DNA of 64,000 bases from Rattus norvegicus. Taxonomy: Eukaryota; Chordata; Mammalia; Rodentia; Muridae. A program made the position numbers and the translations under genes. The notes below the pieces were generated by a model, which saw only the letters and a program-made list of their open reading frames with translations, ran no database searches and was not told the origin of the DNA. Of this stretch, positions 23,601 through 35,087 are shown one piece after another. Numbering within the stretch: the stretch's first letter is position 1; every line of letters begins with the position of its first letter. The DNA is taken from NCBI RefSeq assembly GCF_036323735.1, contig NW_026947400.1, forward strand, positions 1-64,000, in the 5' to 3' direction.

Positions 23601-24651
23601 TAGAATATTTTCTCCTCAATATTCATAAGGGATCTTTTTTCAGAAGCTGTCTTTCTTTGTTGCAATTTTTATATGGTTTATTTATAGTCATAATTGTGGC
23701 TATATAGAAGGATTTGGGAAGTGTTCCTTTCTGTTTCTGTGTCTGTTTTGTGGAATAGTTTAGACAGTATTGCTGTTAGGGTTCTATGAAAGTCTTTTTC
23801 TATTCTGCACTAAACCCATCTGGTCCTGGGCATTTTTTTAATTGGAAGACGTTTAGTAACTGCTACTATTTCTTTAGGAGTTATGGGATTGTTTACACAG
23901 GTTAAATTATCCTGATTTAACTTTGGTAACTTGTATTTGTGTAGAAAGTTATCCATTTCCTCCAGATTTTCCAGTTTTGTTGAATATAGGATTTTGAAGT
24001 AGGATCTGATGATTTTTTGAATTTCCTCAGTATCAGTGGTTATGTCTCCTTTTTGTTTCTGATTTTGTTACTTTGGATTTTGTTACTCAGTGCCCTCTGC
24101 TGAGTCTGGCCAAGGGTTTATCTATCTTGTTGAATTTTTCAAAGAAAGAAATCAGTTCTTGCTTTTGATGATTCTTTGTATGGTCCTTTTTGTTTCTACT
24201 TGTTTGATTTCGGCCCTGAGTTTGATTATTTCCTGCCTTCTATTGTATTTGCTTTTGTTCTGTTCTGGAGATTTTAGGTGTGCTGTCCAATTGCTAATAT
24301 ATGCTCTCTCCAGATTTTTTTTGGAGCCAGTCAGAGCTTTTAGATTTCATCTTAGCACTACTTTGATTGTGTACCATAATTTTGTGCCATCATTTTTATT
24401 AAATGCTAAAAAAATCTTTAATTTATTTCATTATTTCTTCCGTGACCAAGTTGTCATTGAGCAAAATTTTGTTCAACTTCCATGTATGTGTGGGCTTTCT
24501 GTAATTATTTTTATTATTTAAGGCCAACCTTACTCTGTGGTGATCTGATAAGATGCATGGGATTTTTTAATCTTCTTGTATCTGTTGAGGCCTCTTTTGT
24601 GACTGAATATAGGGTGAAATTTGGAGAAGCTACCATGAGATCCTAAGAAGA

Positions 24652-24654
<3 letters not shown>

Positions 24655-24701
<47 letters not shown>

Positions 24702-24702
24702 T
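24655..24702 (+). repeat. (TG)n microsatellite inside L1 copy C
   Basis: About 22 uninterrupted TG units lie between recognisable ORF2 segments. The repeat expanded within the L1 after its insertion. Confidence 0.95.
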
Positions 24703-24756
24703 TGTTTTAGGATTAAATGTTCTATAAATATTTGTTAAATCCATTTGGTTCATGTC

Positions 24757-24842
24757 TTTCTTTTTTTCGGAGCTGGGAACCAAACCCAGAGCCTGGCGCA
24801 TGCTAGGCAAGCGCTCTACCACTGAGCTAAATCCACAGCCCC
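24757..24842 (-). mobile_element. ID SINE (BC1/tRNA-Ala type), minus strand
   Basis: The minus strand reads GGGGCTGTGGATTTAGCTCA, then GTGGTAGAGCGCTTGCCTAG, an internal CTGGGTTTGGTTCCCAGCTCC and an A-rich tail. A-box and B-box motifs of the tRNA-like polymerase III promoter are intact. It interrupts ORF2 of the older L1. I could not define a clear target duplication. Confidence 0.93.
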
Positions 24843-26861
24843 TGGTGCAAGACTTTTGTTAGTTTCTCTATATGTCTTTGTTTCTGTTTCCATGATTTGT
24901 CCATTGATGAGAGTGTGTGGTGGAAATCTCTTACTATTATCGTGTGAGATGCAATGTGTTCTTTCATTTTTAGTAAGGTTTCTTTTATGAATATAGGAAG
25001 CCTTGCATTTGGAGCATAGAAATGGAGGACTGAGACTTCATGGTGGTGGATTTTTCCTTTGATGAATATGAAATGTCCTTCCTAATTTTTACTGATATAT
25101 TTTAGTTGATAGTTAATATTATTTGAACTTCGAATGACTACTGCAACTTCTTTCTTTGAACCATTTCATTGGAAAGTTGTTTTCAATCCATTCACTCTGA
25201 AGTAGTGTCTGTCTTTCCCACCGAGAAATATTTCCTGTATTCAGCAAATTGTTGGGTCCTCTTTACATATCGTTTCTGCTGTTAGACTATGTTTTTTCTT
25301 TGGGGAATTGAGTCCATTAAGGTTGAGAGATATTAGGGAGCAATGATTGTTGTTTCCCATTATTTTCGTTGTTAGAGCTGGAGTTATGTTTGTGTGGCAA
25401 TCTTCTTTTGGGTTAGTCGAAATTACTTTCCTGAGGTTTTCGGTTTATTTTCTCACCGTGTCTTCGAGTTTTCCATCTACTGTCCATTGCAGTACTGTAT
25501 TGTGTAAATTTTGTTTCTTCATGCAATGTCTTTGTTTTTCCATCTATTCTATTTGAGAGTTTTGCTGAATACAGTAGATTGATTTGGCATTTGCTTTCTC
25601 TCAGTGTTTTTTGTCACATATGTACAGGATCTTTAGCTTTCATTTTCTCTGGCACGAAGTCCGGTGCCATTCTGGTAGTTCTGCCTTTATATTTTGCTTT
25701 ACCCTTTCTCTTACTGCTTTTAATATTTGTTCTTTGCTTTCTGTATTTGGTGTTTTGACTATTATGTGAGAGGAGGACTTTCTTTTCTTCTCCAATCTAT
25801 TTGGAGTTCTGTATATTTTTTTAGTATTTACGGGCCATTTCTTACTTTAGTCTCTGGAAGTTTTCTTCCATAATTTTGCTGAATATATTTTTTGGCCCTT
25901 TAACGTGATAATCTTCCGTCTCTTCTATACTTACTATCCTTAGGTTTGATCCTGTCGTTTTACCTCAGATTGACTGGATGTTTGTGGTTAGGAGCCTTTT
26001 GTGTTTCACATTATCTTTGATGATTGTTTCAATGTTTTCTACGGTGTCTTCTGACCCTGACATTTACTCTTCAATCCTTAGTATTCTTTGGTATTGCTCG
26101 TGTTTCTGACTCTTCATCTCTTCCCTAGGTTTTCTATTTCTAGGGTTGTCTCCCTTTGTTCCTTTTTATTCTTTCTATTTCAATTTTTAGGGCCTGGATT
26201 ATTTTGTCCACTTCCTTCACCTGTTTCATTGTGTTTTCCTGTAATTCTTTAAGTAATTATTGTGTTTCCTTTTAATGGGCTTCTACTTGTTTTCCTGTGT
26301 TGTCTGTATTTCTTTACGGTCCTTAGAATCCTCTAATATCACCATGAGCTGTGATTTTAAATAAAAATCTTGCTTTCAAATTTTGCTGACCCCCATCCAG
26401 GACTTGCTCTGGTGAGGGAACTTGGTTCTGATTATATCAAGTGTCCTTGGATTCTGCTTGTTACTTTCTTAACCTTGCCTCTCGCCATCGTTTTATCTGT
26501 GCTGTTAGCTTGTCTTGCTGTCTATGACAGTGGCTTGAGACTCTAGTAAGTCTGTCTGTGGGCACTCGGGAGACTGTTTTTTTTTTTTCCCAGTGAGATT
26601 TGTGTGTGATAGAGACCTGTGTCAGAGTGTCAGCTTTTGGCACAGGCAGAAACCAGACAGATCCTGTCCTGGACTGCTCATAGGTTCCTTTGTCCAGTGG
26701 GCTCCAGGAAGGTAATTCTTGGGCTAGGAATGTGAGCAGAATGGTGGTCTCCATTGTGGTCTCAGGATAGTTTGCACTCTGGGAGTCCCACTCCCTTCCA
26801 ACGTGATGATGTTTTTCTTTTTTCATTCATTTTTTTAACGAACTAGCTAAATAAGTAATAG

Positions 26862-26930
26862 ATGCATGTATGTATGTATGTATGTATGTATGTATGTATG
26901 TATGTATGCATGTATGTATTGATTTATTCA
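26862..26930 (+). repeat. (ATGT)n tetranucleotide microsatellite
   Basis: About 15 units of ATGT/GTAT with one CATG variant, just beyond the 5' end of L1 copy C. Confidence 0.95.
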
Positions 26931-26989
26931 CTTTACATTAGAGTTGCTTCCCCCTCTTGGAGTTCTCCTTTCATATATTCTTTTTTAAA

Positions 26990-27160
26990 AATACTTATTT
27001 ATTTATTTATTTATTTACTTATTTATTTATTTTTACACTCCAGATTTTATTCCCCTTCTGTTCTATTCCTTGGACAGTTCAACATCCCAAAGTGAATAAA
27101 CCCTACCCACCCCACCAGACCTCTAAACTTCTTGGAGTTTCCAGTCTCTTGAGTGTTAGG
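26990..27160 (-). mobile_element. L1 3' UTR fragment, minus strand, with (ATTT)n tail
   Basis: An (ATTT)n run at 26995-27033 leads into ACACTCCAGATTTTATTCCC and CACCCCACCAGACCTCTAAAC, the antisense of a common murine L1 3' end. The ATTT run is the expanded poly(A) tail read on the opposite strand. Confidence 0.7.
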
Positions 27161-27549
27161 AGCATTTTCTACTCTCTACATTTCCGCCACCATCTTGTGA
27201 AAGGGTAGAATACCCTATGGACATACAATCACCTTGATACATCAAACGTCTGTAGTGCTAGCCACTTCCTCTCCCACTCAGTACAAATAACATAGTCCAG
27301 TCAAGGATGGTGCAAGGGTTGTAGCATTAGGATGATTGAGAATCACTCCTTTTATTTAACCTCAGATAGTTATAGCTACCAACATCCAAATACAACTGCA
27401 CTGCAGCTACTACATCTTTACTGACAGAATCTAATTGAGGAGGCAGTGGAAAGAATACAAGATCATCTACTGTAAATCATTGTCCCCAGAAAATGATAAA
27501 AGAGACAAAAGCAAAAACTGTAATAGCAGTGTACTTAATTGTTGCAGTT
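27161..27549. other. Unassigned sequence next to a provirus
   Basis: Nothing recognised. It lies between the L1 fragment and the provirus 3' LTR. Confidence 0.4.
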
Positions 27550-27918
27550 TGTTACAATTTCCTCTCCAACCCGAATTGGCCAGTACAAAGAAAACGCAAC
27601 TCAATTAATCTGAAAACAATCTAGCGTCTAGATTGCGCAGATCCACCCTTCACTGTCCTATTCCTAGCTCCCAAATCCCTCATCCCTTGCAACTTTTACT
27701 TGCCAGGTCTCCAGCTTCTCCATCTCCCACGACAACTCTCTACTCGATTCTTTCCTTTCTCCTCCCTTGACTCCACTCCCTTCTGACTCCTTCCCCTCCT
27801 GTATCTTTCCGCTCTCCTGACTCCTCCCCTCTTGCTCCCGACTCCTCCCTCTGCCCAAATCTCGAGCTCTTGCCTTTATTTTACAAAATCAGAGAGAACT
27901 CCAAGGCAAACCACAACA
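27550..27918 (-). repeat. 3' LTR of the provirus
   Basis: On the sense (minus) strand the LTR begins TGTTGTGGTTTGCC and ends GTAACA, giving the short inverted termini TGTT/AACA. An AATAAA-containing motif lies about 40 bases in, followed by direct repeats of a GGGAGGAGTC-type motif. The TGTT start directly follows a polypurine tract. It matches 35553-35890 along its length but has about 30 extra bases in the CT-rich part. Confidence 0.93.
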
Positions 27919-27931
27919 TTTCCCCCTTTTT
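27919..27931 (-). promoter_or_regulatory. Polypurine tract of the provirus
   Basis: The sense strand reads AAAAAGGGGGAAA immediately before the 3' LTR, the normal place for the plus-strand primer in retroviral reverse transcription. Confidence 0.9.
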
Positions 27932-29950
27932 GTCCAGTTAAAAAACCTTCTCTATATACATATGTGAACTAAGTATTATTACCATTATGCAATTTATAAA
28001 ACCAACAATACACTCATTACCCAGTCCATCAATTTTGTTCATTAACCATGTAATCTATACTAAAAACTATACCTGACTATATCCTGGTTCTAGATCCTAT
28101 GCCACCTGAAAAACACCCTAACAGATTTATCATCTTTCTCAATACTAAATCGCTTGGGTTGTCTATGAGACATCCAGTCTCCAACTACATCAGAAATCCA
28201 AAATGATTAATATTACCTGAAAATATGGGAAGCACAAAACATGGCTTCCAAGCTTAGACAATTTATAGAGACTGCTGATCACCTGGAAAGTCCCCCTATT
28301 CCTTAATATGTTGGAGCACCAGTCTTCTGCCTTCTGGCACAGGATTATCAGACAGACCTTTGTAATGCAGATATTGAAGGGCTGATCACCCTGCCTCGCA
28401 GAGATTATCAGTCGACTATTCTGCATAATTTGTCCTTTTCTGGATGGTGTTTTGTCTGTAGATGAATTGAAGCAATTTGCTCAGTGGCTGTGTCACCACG
28501 ATTTGAGCAACTCAATTGACGTTCTATTTCTTCTTCGAGTCTAAGGGGTCCTGTCAGGGACAGACAGTTCTCTAGTCAAATGATCTCGATGAAGAAATGT
28601 CCATAAACAGGTTATTTTGTGGACTTCTCACACCCTTGAAGAGTTCCTATCTACATAGGCGTTTCTGAACTGTTAAGTATAGACTACTGTTTTCCCTCTC
28701 AAATCGAAGTATTTCCAAAACTCATCTAAACTGTCTCAGAACCATGACTTTGCAATCTGGTCTTTAGCTGGTACTGGTTAATCAACTAAAAATAATGTAT
28801 AATAGCAGTTATAGGACTGGGTCTAAGACTTGTATTCTTAGATGCATAGTGGAGGCACAATGCTTATGTTAAAGTAGCAATATTAATCTCAATTATAAAT
28901 CAATAAGAAAATATACCAATGAAAGCCTCGCATTTGGGTAAAATGGATTCTATACCAATGAAAGGATTGTAGCTTCAACTTTGTATCAATTACAAACATT
29001 TATATCAATGTAAAATATAGCTGTAAACTTTTGTTTAAGAGTAAGTTTGCTAATATATCCCTGTTTGTCAATTTCTCTAACTTCTATGTGTTACTATATC
29101 ACCCCCCCCTTTTTTTTAATCTAAGAAGGATAGAAAAGAGGAAAGGAAAGGTAGCAATCCCTGAGCTTAAATTCTCTAATTCCCCCTGCCCAAAGCTACA
29201 TTTGTATAGTATCCCTTAAAGAAAACATATCCACTGTTCTTAGAATAACCAGAAACATCCACCCCAACATAAGGAACTGGGATGATGATCTTCCTCGTCT
29301 GCTTCCAGCTGAATTGGGGTAAAGAATTCCCTTCTGGGGCCCAAGGGGAATTAGGAATAGTTGGCTTTATCGAAGTAGATCTAGCTGGGATTTCCCTGCC
29401 AGTCATTCTGTGCTGATAAAGTTCAATGCTTAGCTGACATCTTGCTTATGACAGTCTGAAGGGCTAGATAAGTAAGCTGGCCATTCTGGAAAAGTTCTGA
29501 AAGCAAGCCTTTAAATGAAGCTGCTTCAGTGTAAGTGAGGGAGAATCAAACACGAAGTTGGACTGGAAGGTCCCAGAATCTTAGCATCCCAGAGTGTGGA
29601 TCATTTCAGGGCTGTCTTTCTCTTCTTTCACCCTGCAGCACACAAAACTTTACAAGCATCATATAGTTCTGTAAGTGTATTCACATGGATTAAGCAGGGT
29701 GCACATCTTAGTTAATAAAGATCAACAAAGAAAGGTGACTGCCTTTCTTCAGGTTTGTTTGATCATATAATCAATCCATAACATAATTTTGTAATACATG
29801 CCATTTTACACGATGCATGTAATAACAAGTTATGAGAAATTCGTACTCAAAATGTTACTGGCTCTTTATAGATATTTTAGTCTCAGCCAGTTCATAAATG
29901 GAGACGTAAACATACATATATATATATATATCACCTATTTGTTGATTGTC
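27932..29950 (-). other. Provirus region between integrase and 3' LTR, no env recognised
   Basis: About 2 kb of AT-rich sequence holds only short frames (for example 29176-29406 and 28190-28426) without a surface/transmembrane envelope pattern. It may be a fully decayed env, a deleted remnant, or non-coding 3' sequence as in env-less IAP-type elements. Confidence 0.5.
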
Positions 29951-30923
29951 TTATTCTCCCTTTTCTTCTGTGTTTCCAAGGATTTCAGGAGGTCTCCCCT
30001 TGTCATGTCTTATCTTTATCACCTTGGAAGTAACCCACAGCTTTTCTTCTCCTGTAGAAACATAGGCATAAAGCCTTCCCCAGCATAACACATTTCCCAT
30101 TTTCCATTCTGATGTCAGAATATCCTTAATATAAGCGGGCTGGTTTAGTTCAGTAGTCTTTTCCACAATCAAATGTCTTTCAGCAGCTGTGTTGTTTTCT
30201 TCATCAGCATTTAAAATATTTAATATTAATAAAGCACTATGTCGCCTATCTCTGGGAGTTTTTGTTGCCCCTTTTTGCCTTTTAAGAATCTCCTTTAAAC
30301 TTCCATTAGATATCTCCACAATCACTTTCCTGTAGGATTGTGTGGTATACCTGTAACATGTTTTGTATTATAATATTCAAAGAAGCGCTTAATCCTGTTA
30401 GAGATATATGCTGGAACATTGTCCGTTTTAATTTGTATGGGTATTTCCATTGTAGCCATAATTTCTAACAAATGTATAATTACAGAATCGGTCTCTTCTG
30501 ACGCTAAGGCAGTTGCCCATTGAAGTCCTGAATATGTATCTTTAGTATGGTGTATGTATTTCAACTTACCAAACTCTGTAAAATGGAGAACATCCATTTG
30601 CTAAATTTCATTAAGCCCTTAGGGTTAGTTCCTGTAGGCTATGGAGTTTGATTATATAACAAGCAAGTAGGTCATTGCCTCACAATTTCCTTGGCTTGTT
30701 GCCAAATGATAGAGTATTCTTTCTTAAAGCCTTTGCTGTTAACATGGTGGTTTTTATGGAATTCTGAAGCCTCTAGTACACTTCCTATCAGTAGCTGGTC
30801 AATTTCGTTATTACCTTGCGCCAGAGGGCCGGGCAGATCTGTATGGGATGTTATGTGTGTTATATATAGTGGGTAACTCCTATTTCTGATCTTTTGTTGT
30901 ACCTGAATAAATAGTAATGTCAA
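29951..30923 (-). pseudogene. Provirus integrase, frameshifted
   Basis: Integrase inserts viral DNA into the host genome. The N-terminal zinc-binding region is in 30672-30923 (EASEFHKNHHVNSKGF). The catalytic core is in 30322-30597: MDVLHF holds the first Asp, KTDNVPAYIS the second, and HNPTGK the third block. The frame then stops and the core continues in the next frame as IVEISNGSLKE at 29951-30325, which carries the Glu. The C-terminal DNA-binding domain follows (WKMGNVLCWGRLYAYV). At least two frame breaks make it non-functional as it stands. Confidence 0.88.
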
Positions 30924-30924
30924 T

Positions 30925-31189
30925 TCAGAATAATCCTAAATAATTTCAGCATGTGTAAAACAATCCTGTCTGTATATTGAGAGTCAGTTACTATATTAAG
31001 AGGCTCTTGAATATCTAACAACACCATGAGTATTGTATACAATTCAGAATGTTGAACTGACTTATAGGGACTCTCAGTCATCTTGCTTGCATTTTCTGAT
31101 TTATATCCTGCCTTTCCTGACTTACTGGCATCAGTGTAAATTGTAGGGGTTCCAGATATTGGAATTGCCTTTATTATACGAGGGAGGAT
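30925..31189 (-). pseudogene. Provirus RNase H domain, decayed
   Basis: A minus-strand stretch downstream of the RT frame carries the RNase H pattern YTDASKSGKAGY, HSELY and VTDSQYT, supplying the catalytic Asp, Glu and Asp. A stop separates it from RT on one side and another from the integrase fragment on the other. RNase H degrades the RNA strand of the RNA-DNA hybrid during reverse transcription. Confidence 0.82.
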
Positions 31190-32480
31190 TCAGTTAGTTC
31201 CTTTTATGAACTGAAGTCGCTTGCTTTTAGGGTATCTGTGGTTAATCTCTCCCAAGAAGTTAATGCATGCTCTTTGCCAATGTTCATTTTGTACCCACAA
31301 AGAGGCAATTTCTGCATTAGTAAAAGGTACCACAATTTCAGGCCTATCGATTCCAACTAATTGTCGAAGTCTCAATTTTCCTTTAAGTATCAATTCAGAG
31401 ACATTCTCAATGTAGGTTGTCAGTTTCTTTCTCTGTTTATGTGCTAAAAATATCCATTCTAAGATATAATCTTCCCTCTGCATGAGAATTCTTGTAGGAG
31501 AATGAGTAGAGTGTAAGATGACTAAGATGCAGGCCATCTTTGGATCAATACGATCTAGATGTGTGTCCTGCAATTTCCTTTCTACCAAAGCTAGCTCTTT
31601 CTCAGCCTCAGCTGATAGTTTCCTTGGGCTATTTAAATGTTTATCGCCTTGTAACGTTTGAAATAAATTGCTTAACTCTTGAGTGGTCAAGCCAATCACA
31701 GGCCTCAACCAGTTAATATCTCCCAGTAGTTTCTGAAAACCATTAAGTGTCCTTAATTGATATATTTTGATTTGTACTTTTTGTGGCCTAATTCTTTGTA
31801 GACTTATTTTATATCCTAGATAATTAATAGAATCCCCTTTTTGTATTTTCTCAGGGATGATTCGCAATCCCCAGCATGTTAAGGTTTTTTTCACTTCATC
31901 AAACATTCTTTCCAAGATATTTATATCTGAATCAGACAATAAAATGTCATCCATGTAATGATAAATAATAGATTGGGGAAATTGATTGAGAATCATCTCC
32001 AATGGCTGTTGTACAAAATATTGACACAGAGAAGGGTTATTTAGCATTCATTGTGGCAGGACTTGCCATGATATCTTTTTATGGGGCGACTTCTATTGAG
32101 GATAGGCACTGAAAAAGCAAACCATTCCTTCTTGCCTTCATGTAGAGGAATAGTGAAAAAAAAACCTTTTAAGTCAATCACTATAATAGGCCACTCCTTA
32201 GGCAACAAAGAAGGCAGTTGTGTCCTAGGATGCAGGGAACATATCAGCTGAATAATCTTATGAATTGTTCTGAGATCTGTCAACACACTCCATTTCCCAG
32301 ACCTTTTTTTTTTTTTTAATGACAAATATTGGAAAATTCCAAGGGCTGGTGGACTACTCTATATGCTGAGCCTCCAGCTGCTCCTGGACAAGCTGTTCTA
32401 ATGCCTGTAGTCTTTCTTTTGTCATAGACCACTGATCAAAACAGATGGGTTGATCAGTCAGCCACCTTAGTGGCAAGGCT
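31190..32480 (-). pseudogene. Provirus reverse transcriptase, frameshifted
   Basis: The enzyme copies viral RNA into DNA. The fingers begin in the frame that ends at 32354 (TDQPICFDQWSMTKERLQAL, QLEAQHIE). They continue in 32041-32325 with WSVLTDLRTIHK and VIDLKGFFFTIPLHEGKKEW, where the Asp of motif A is kept. The longest piece, 31190-32047 (285 codons), holds the polymerase YMDD box at 31946-31957, then the primer grip region YLGYKI and the thumb and connection domains. Two frame breaks lie near 32340 and 32045. The YMDD and VIDLK catalytic residues are still present. Confidence 0.92.
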
Positions 32481-32905
32481 GTTGTTGTCTTAACAGCAGT
32501 GGCTCCTTGGGGTAGCACTAAATTGTCAGCCTCTGATGTATCTTGCTTATGGATAGCTTGGACCATCTCTAACTGTCCTTGATAACATTCCCTGAGTGAT
32601 TTAAAATATTTATTAGGAGCCAGATGAATTTCAGGGCCAAACCCTGAAACTGAGGGTATATCAATTTGAGTCTTCCACTGCTGTAGTAGATGTCTTACCC
32701 ATAAGTAAATGGCTATACCAGCCACGTATGGCCTTAGTTTTCCTACCTGACCTTCTGGTCCTATATATTTAAGCCACCTGGTGCTTTGTTTTATTTGGGA
32801 TAAAGTGCCACCACCTTGAAACTGCATATCCACTCCGTGAAGTGGCCAACTAGTGGGACAAGATTTTGGAGAGATGATGGTAACATCTGCTCCAGTGTCA
32901 ACCAT
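32481..32905 (-). pseudogene. Provirus aspartic protease
   Basis: The frame at 32354-32905 opens with MVDTGADVTIISPKSCP, the DTGA active-site loop of retroviral aspartic proteases. A C-terminal stretch (IYLWVRHLLQQW) sits in the position of the usual GRDLL motif, and the Arg/Asp pair there is altered. The same frame runs on into RT. It normally cleaves Gag and Gag-Pol. The N-terminal part before the active site is in another frame or missing. Confidence 0.85.
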
Positions 32906-33029
32906 TCCTTCAATTTCAATATTGTTTACCAGTATTTTTATTTTTGGCCTTTGGTCCTCTATAGACGTTTGCCAATATATTCGTTATTCGCTCCCTTTGA
33001 GGCTTTTGGAATTGTCCATAAGACTTCCC

Positions 33030-33406
33030 TCAGACTCCTCTGTTCCCAGAACATCTATTTTTGAAGTTATGCTGTTTAATTGTTCTGAGGAAGCGAACTC
33101 TCCCTGCCTGGCATGGGGCCTGCGAGAGGCCCCCCTGGGAGTTTTTTGTCAGGATGTGGCCCCGTTTGTCTGTTATTGCTCTACATTCCTTAGTCAAATG
33201 TCCACCATTGCCATATCTTCGACACATTCCTGGAGGCATACTCCCCCTTTTGGTATTACTTGTGTTTTTTTTTGTTGTTGTTGTTTTGTTTTGTTTTTTT
33301 TTTTTTTTTTTTTGCAGTAATATCTGAGATGACCCTGCTCACCGCAATTAAAACATTTGAAATCTTGGGTCATCTCTAGCTGTCCAGTGGCAGATTCTCC
33401 TATCAC
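33030..33406 (-). pseudogene. Provirus nucleocapsid with two CCHC knuckles, split by an A-rich insertion
   Basis: Knuckle one is CFNCGEQGHLRYYC, a perfect C-X2-C-X4-H-X4-C. Knuckle two is in another frame as MCRRYGNGGHLTKEC, where the second Cys has become Tyr. Between them the sense strand carries a run of A and CAA repeats (33265-33316), translating as Lys/Gln runs. This looks like a microsatellite expansion or insertion. Nucleocapsid binds and packages viral RNA. Confidence 0.87.
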
Positions 33407-33427
33407 AGTGGTATCAGGAAAACAAGA

Positions 33428-34039
33428 TCAGACATCAGCTGTATATCTAATCCACTCATCTATTGATATGGACCTCGCCTTCAGTGGTCTGATTATTTCC
33501 CTGCATTCGGTATTTGCATTTTCAAAGGCTAAAGACTCAATTATCGCCTTTCTTGCTGCTGAATCTGATACACTCCTTTCCACAGCTGAGGTAAACCTTT
33601 GTAAAAAGTCAGGGAAGATTTCTTTAGGACCTTGTATGACTTGAGTGAATATTTCAAGGCTTTTCCCTGATTCTGCGACTTTGTCCCAGTCCTTTAAGGC
33701 TGACAATCGACACCATGCCAGAGTTTCTTCATCATATACACCCTGCACCTCTACTTCAGCAAAGCGGCCTTCACCAAGCAGTTGATCTGTGGAAATCTCT
33801 TTGCCCCTGGCTCTATTTTGTCGTGCTATATCCCTCACTTCTTCTCCCCACCACGAAATCCATTGTAAATTTTCAGCAGGCTCTAGTATTGCTCTTACCA
33901 TATCTTTCCAGTCTTGGGGGATTACTCTATTTTTAGTAGCCCAAGAAATCAAGATTTGTTTTACAAATGGTGAATGCATTCCAAAATTAGTTACACTTTC
34001 CTTAAATTTCCTCAATTCTAACACATCCATGGTTGCCAT
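33428..34039 (-). pseudogene. Provirus Gag capsid domain
   Basis: A 203-codon open frame matches betaretroviral/IAP capsid. The N-terminal capsid half includes WKDMVRAILEPAENLQWISWW. The major homology region is at residues 136-156 (QGPKEIFPDFLQRFTSAV). The C-terminal half has FENANTECREIIRPLKARS. It ends at a stop just before the nucleocapsid frame. Capsid forms the particle shell. The similarity to IAP-type Gag around the homology region is what places this provirus in that group. Confidence 0.9.
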
Positions 34040-34179
34040 TCAAATTCTTCATAACCCTGTGGATGATCATCGTCTGGAGGCATTTGTTGTACACTAACTG
34101 GATAGAATAAAGTTTGTTTCCTAATAACCTTAGGTTGGCTTTCCCTAATTTTATCTTCTGTCTCTACCTGAGTTTTTTC

Positions 34180-34930
34180 TTTAGTTGTAATTTTAAATTC
34201 CTCTCTTAAAGTCTGTATCCATGTTTCATATCTCTCCTTCTGTTTATCCCCCTGTTCCTTGAGTTCCTGAATTCTCTGTTCAAGGCTTTGCTTCCACCCT
34301 TAATTTTTCTTTATACTGTATTTCTAATAATCTGCTATCCATTATCTTTTGATTGATTAATTTTTAAAAGTTATTCTCCAAGTCTTGCTTCCAAACCACA
34401 TTACTTTCTCTCTGCTGTTCAGTATGACCTGTGAGCTGTTGTATGTTCTGTTCTAACATCCTTTCTTGTTCCTGTGTAACCTTTCATTTTCATCTTTCTG
34501 TCTTTTATTCTGATCTATAATTTCTTGTGTCTTCAATTCTAGTGTTCCTTCTAGTCTACATTGCCAAGACTTAATTTTCTCTTTCTGTTGTTCATTTTGT
34601 TACATAATTACCTGTATCTTCTGTTCTAAGCCCTGCTTCCATAATCTTAGATTCTCTTTATGTTGTAATTTTGATATTGCAGCCTCTGCCTTATTTTGAT
34701 TTGCTAGTTTTTTTAAGTTATCCTCTAGACTTTGCTTCCACATTCTATCTCTGTCTCCCTGATGTTCAATTTGATCTATGAGTCATCGAATTCTCTTTTC
34801 TAGTGTCTCTTCTAGCTCCTGTTGCCAAGACTTATGCTTATCTCTCTGTTGTTCAGAGTCATCTATAAATTTCAGAAATTTCTGTTCTAGCATTACTGGT
34901 AATTTCTTTTTAAGACTAGAAATTTGCTAT
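34180..34930 (-). pseudogene. Provirus Gag coiled-coil region with degenerate internal repeats
   Basis: The minus strand in several frames is dominated by Glu, Gln, Lys and Leu, with a recurring pattern of the type W(K/Q)Q-x-LE. At nucleotide level the motif CTTGCTTCCA or TTGCCAAGACTTA with CTCTCTGTTGTTCA-like partners recurs at about 34290, 34390, 34560, 34640, 34730 and 34820. This indicates a tandemly grown coiled-coil segment between the membrane-binding N-terminus and capsid. Frameshifts and stops are frequent. Confidence 0.6.
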
Positions 34931-35087
34931 TTAGGGCCCTGTCTTTTGAGAAGATGTAGTAAATCAGAAGAATGAATATTGCAATACAGGAAAATGATAA
35001 AGTGTCTATTTCCTCAAAACTCACAACCATCAGACCATTCAAAATATCATTCCATAAGGCCCAAAAGATATTCATTGTGTTTCTCAT
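34893..35087 (-). pseudogene. Provirus Gag N-terminus with hydrophobic membrane segment
   Basis: A 64-codon frame begins MRNTMNIFWALWNDILNGLM. Residues about 30-46 are strongly hydrophobic (SFSCIAIFILLIYYIF), followed by positive charges. It lies at the 5' end of the gag region, directly upstream of the coiled coil. Most Gag proteins use a myristoylated matrix, but IAP Gag is known to carry an ER-targeting hydrophobic N-terminus. The arrangement here suggests the same strategy. The start codon choice is the first ATG of the frame and is not proven. Confidence 0.55.

Larger units (their letters stand above)
21424..25360 (-). pseudogene. L1 ORF2 pseudogene of copy C
   Basis: The full ORF2 length is recognisable by alignment with the window's other copies. 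Endonuclease, RT and C-terminal blocks are all present, but no frame stays open for more than about 80 codons. The initiator position is mutated. The (TG)n run at 24655-24702 and the ID insertion at 24757-24842 both fall within the endonuclease-coding part. Confidence 0.85.
20697..26812 (-). mobile_element. Old, nearly full-length L1 (copy C), minus strand
   Basis: On the minus strand the order is 5' UTR (26489-26812), ORF1 (start ATG at about 26488, beginning MARGK), spacer, ORF2 (about 25360 to the stop at 21424, ending SLISGY) and 3' UTR to a poly(A) seen as T-rich sequence near 20697. Every block aligns with copies A and B but with many stops, indels and substitutions. The 5' UTR is of a different, older type. 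No clear target duplication is visible. It contains a (TG)n run and an ID SINE, so it predates both. Confidence 0.93.

Noticed and set aside
26862..27095. MYVCMYVCMYVC-type frame
   Set aside because: It is translation of the (ATGT)n microsatellite.
29176..29406. Possible envelope leader in the provirus
   Set aside because: Too short and without a furin site, fusion peptide or disulfide motif. I could not support an env call.
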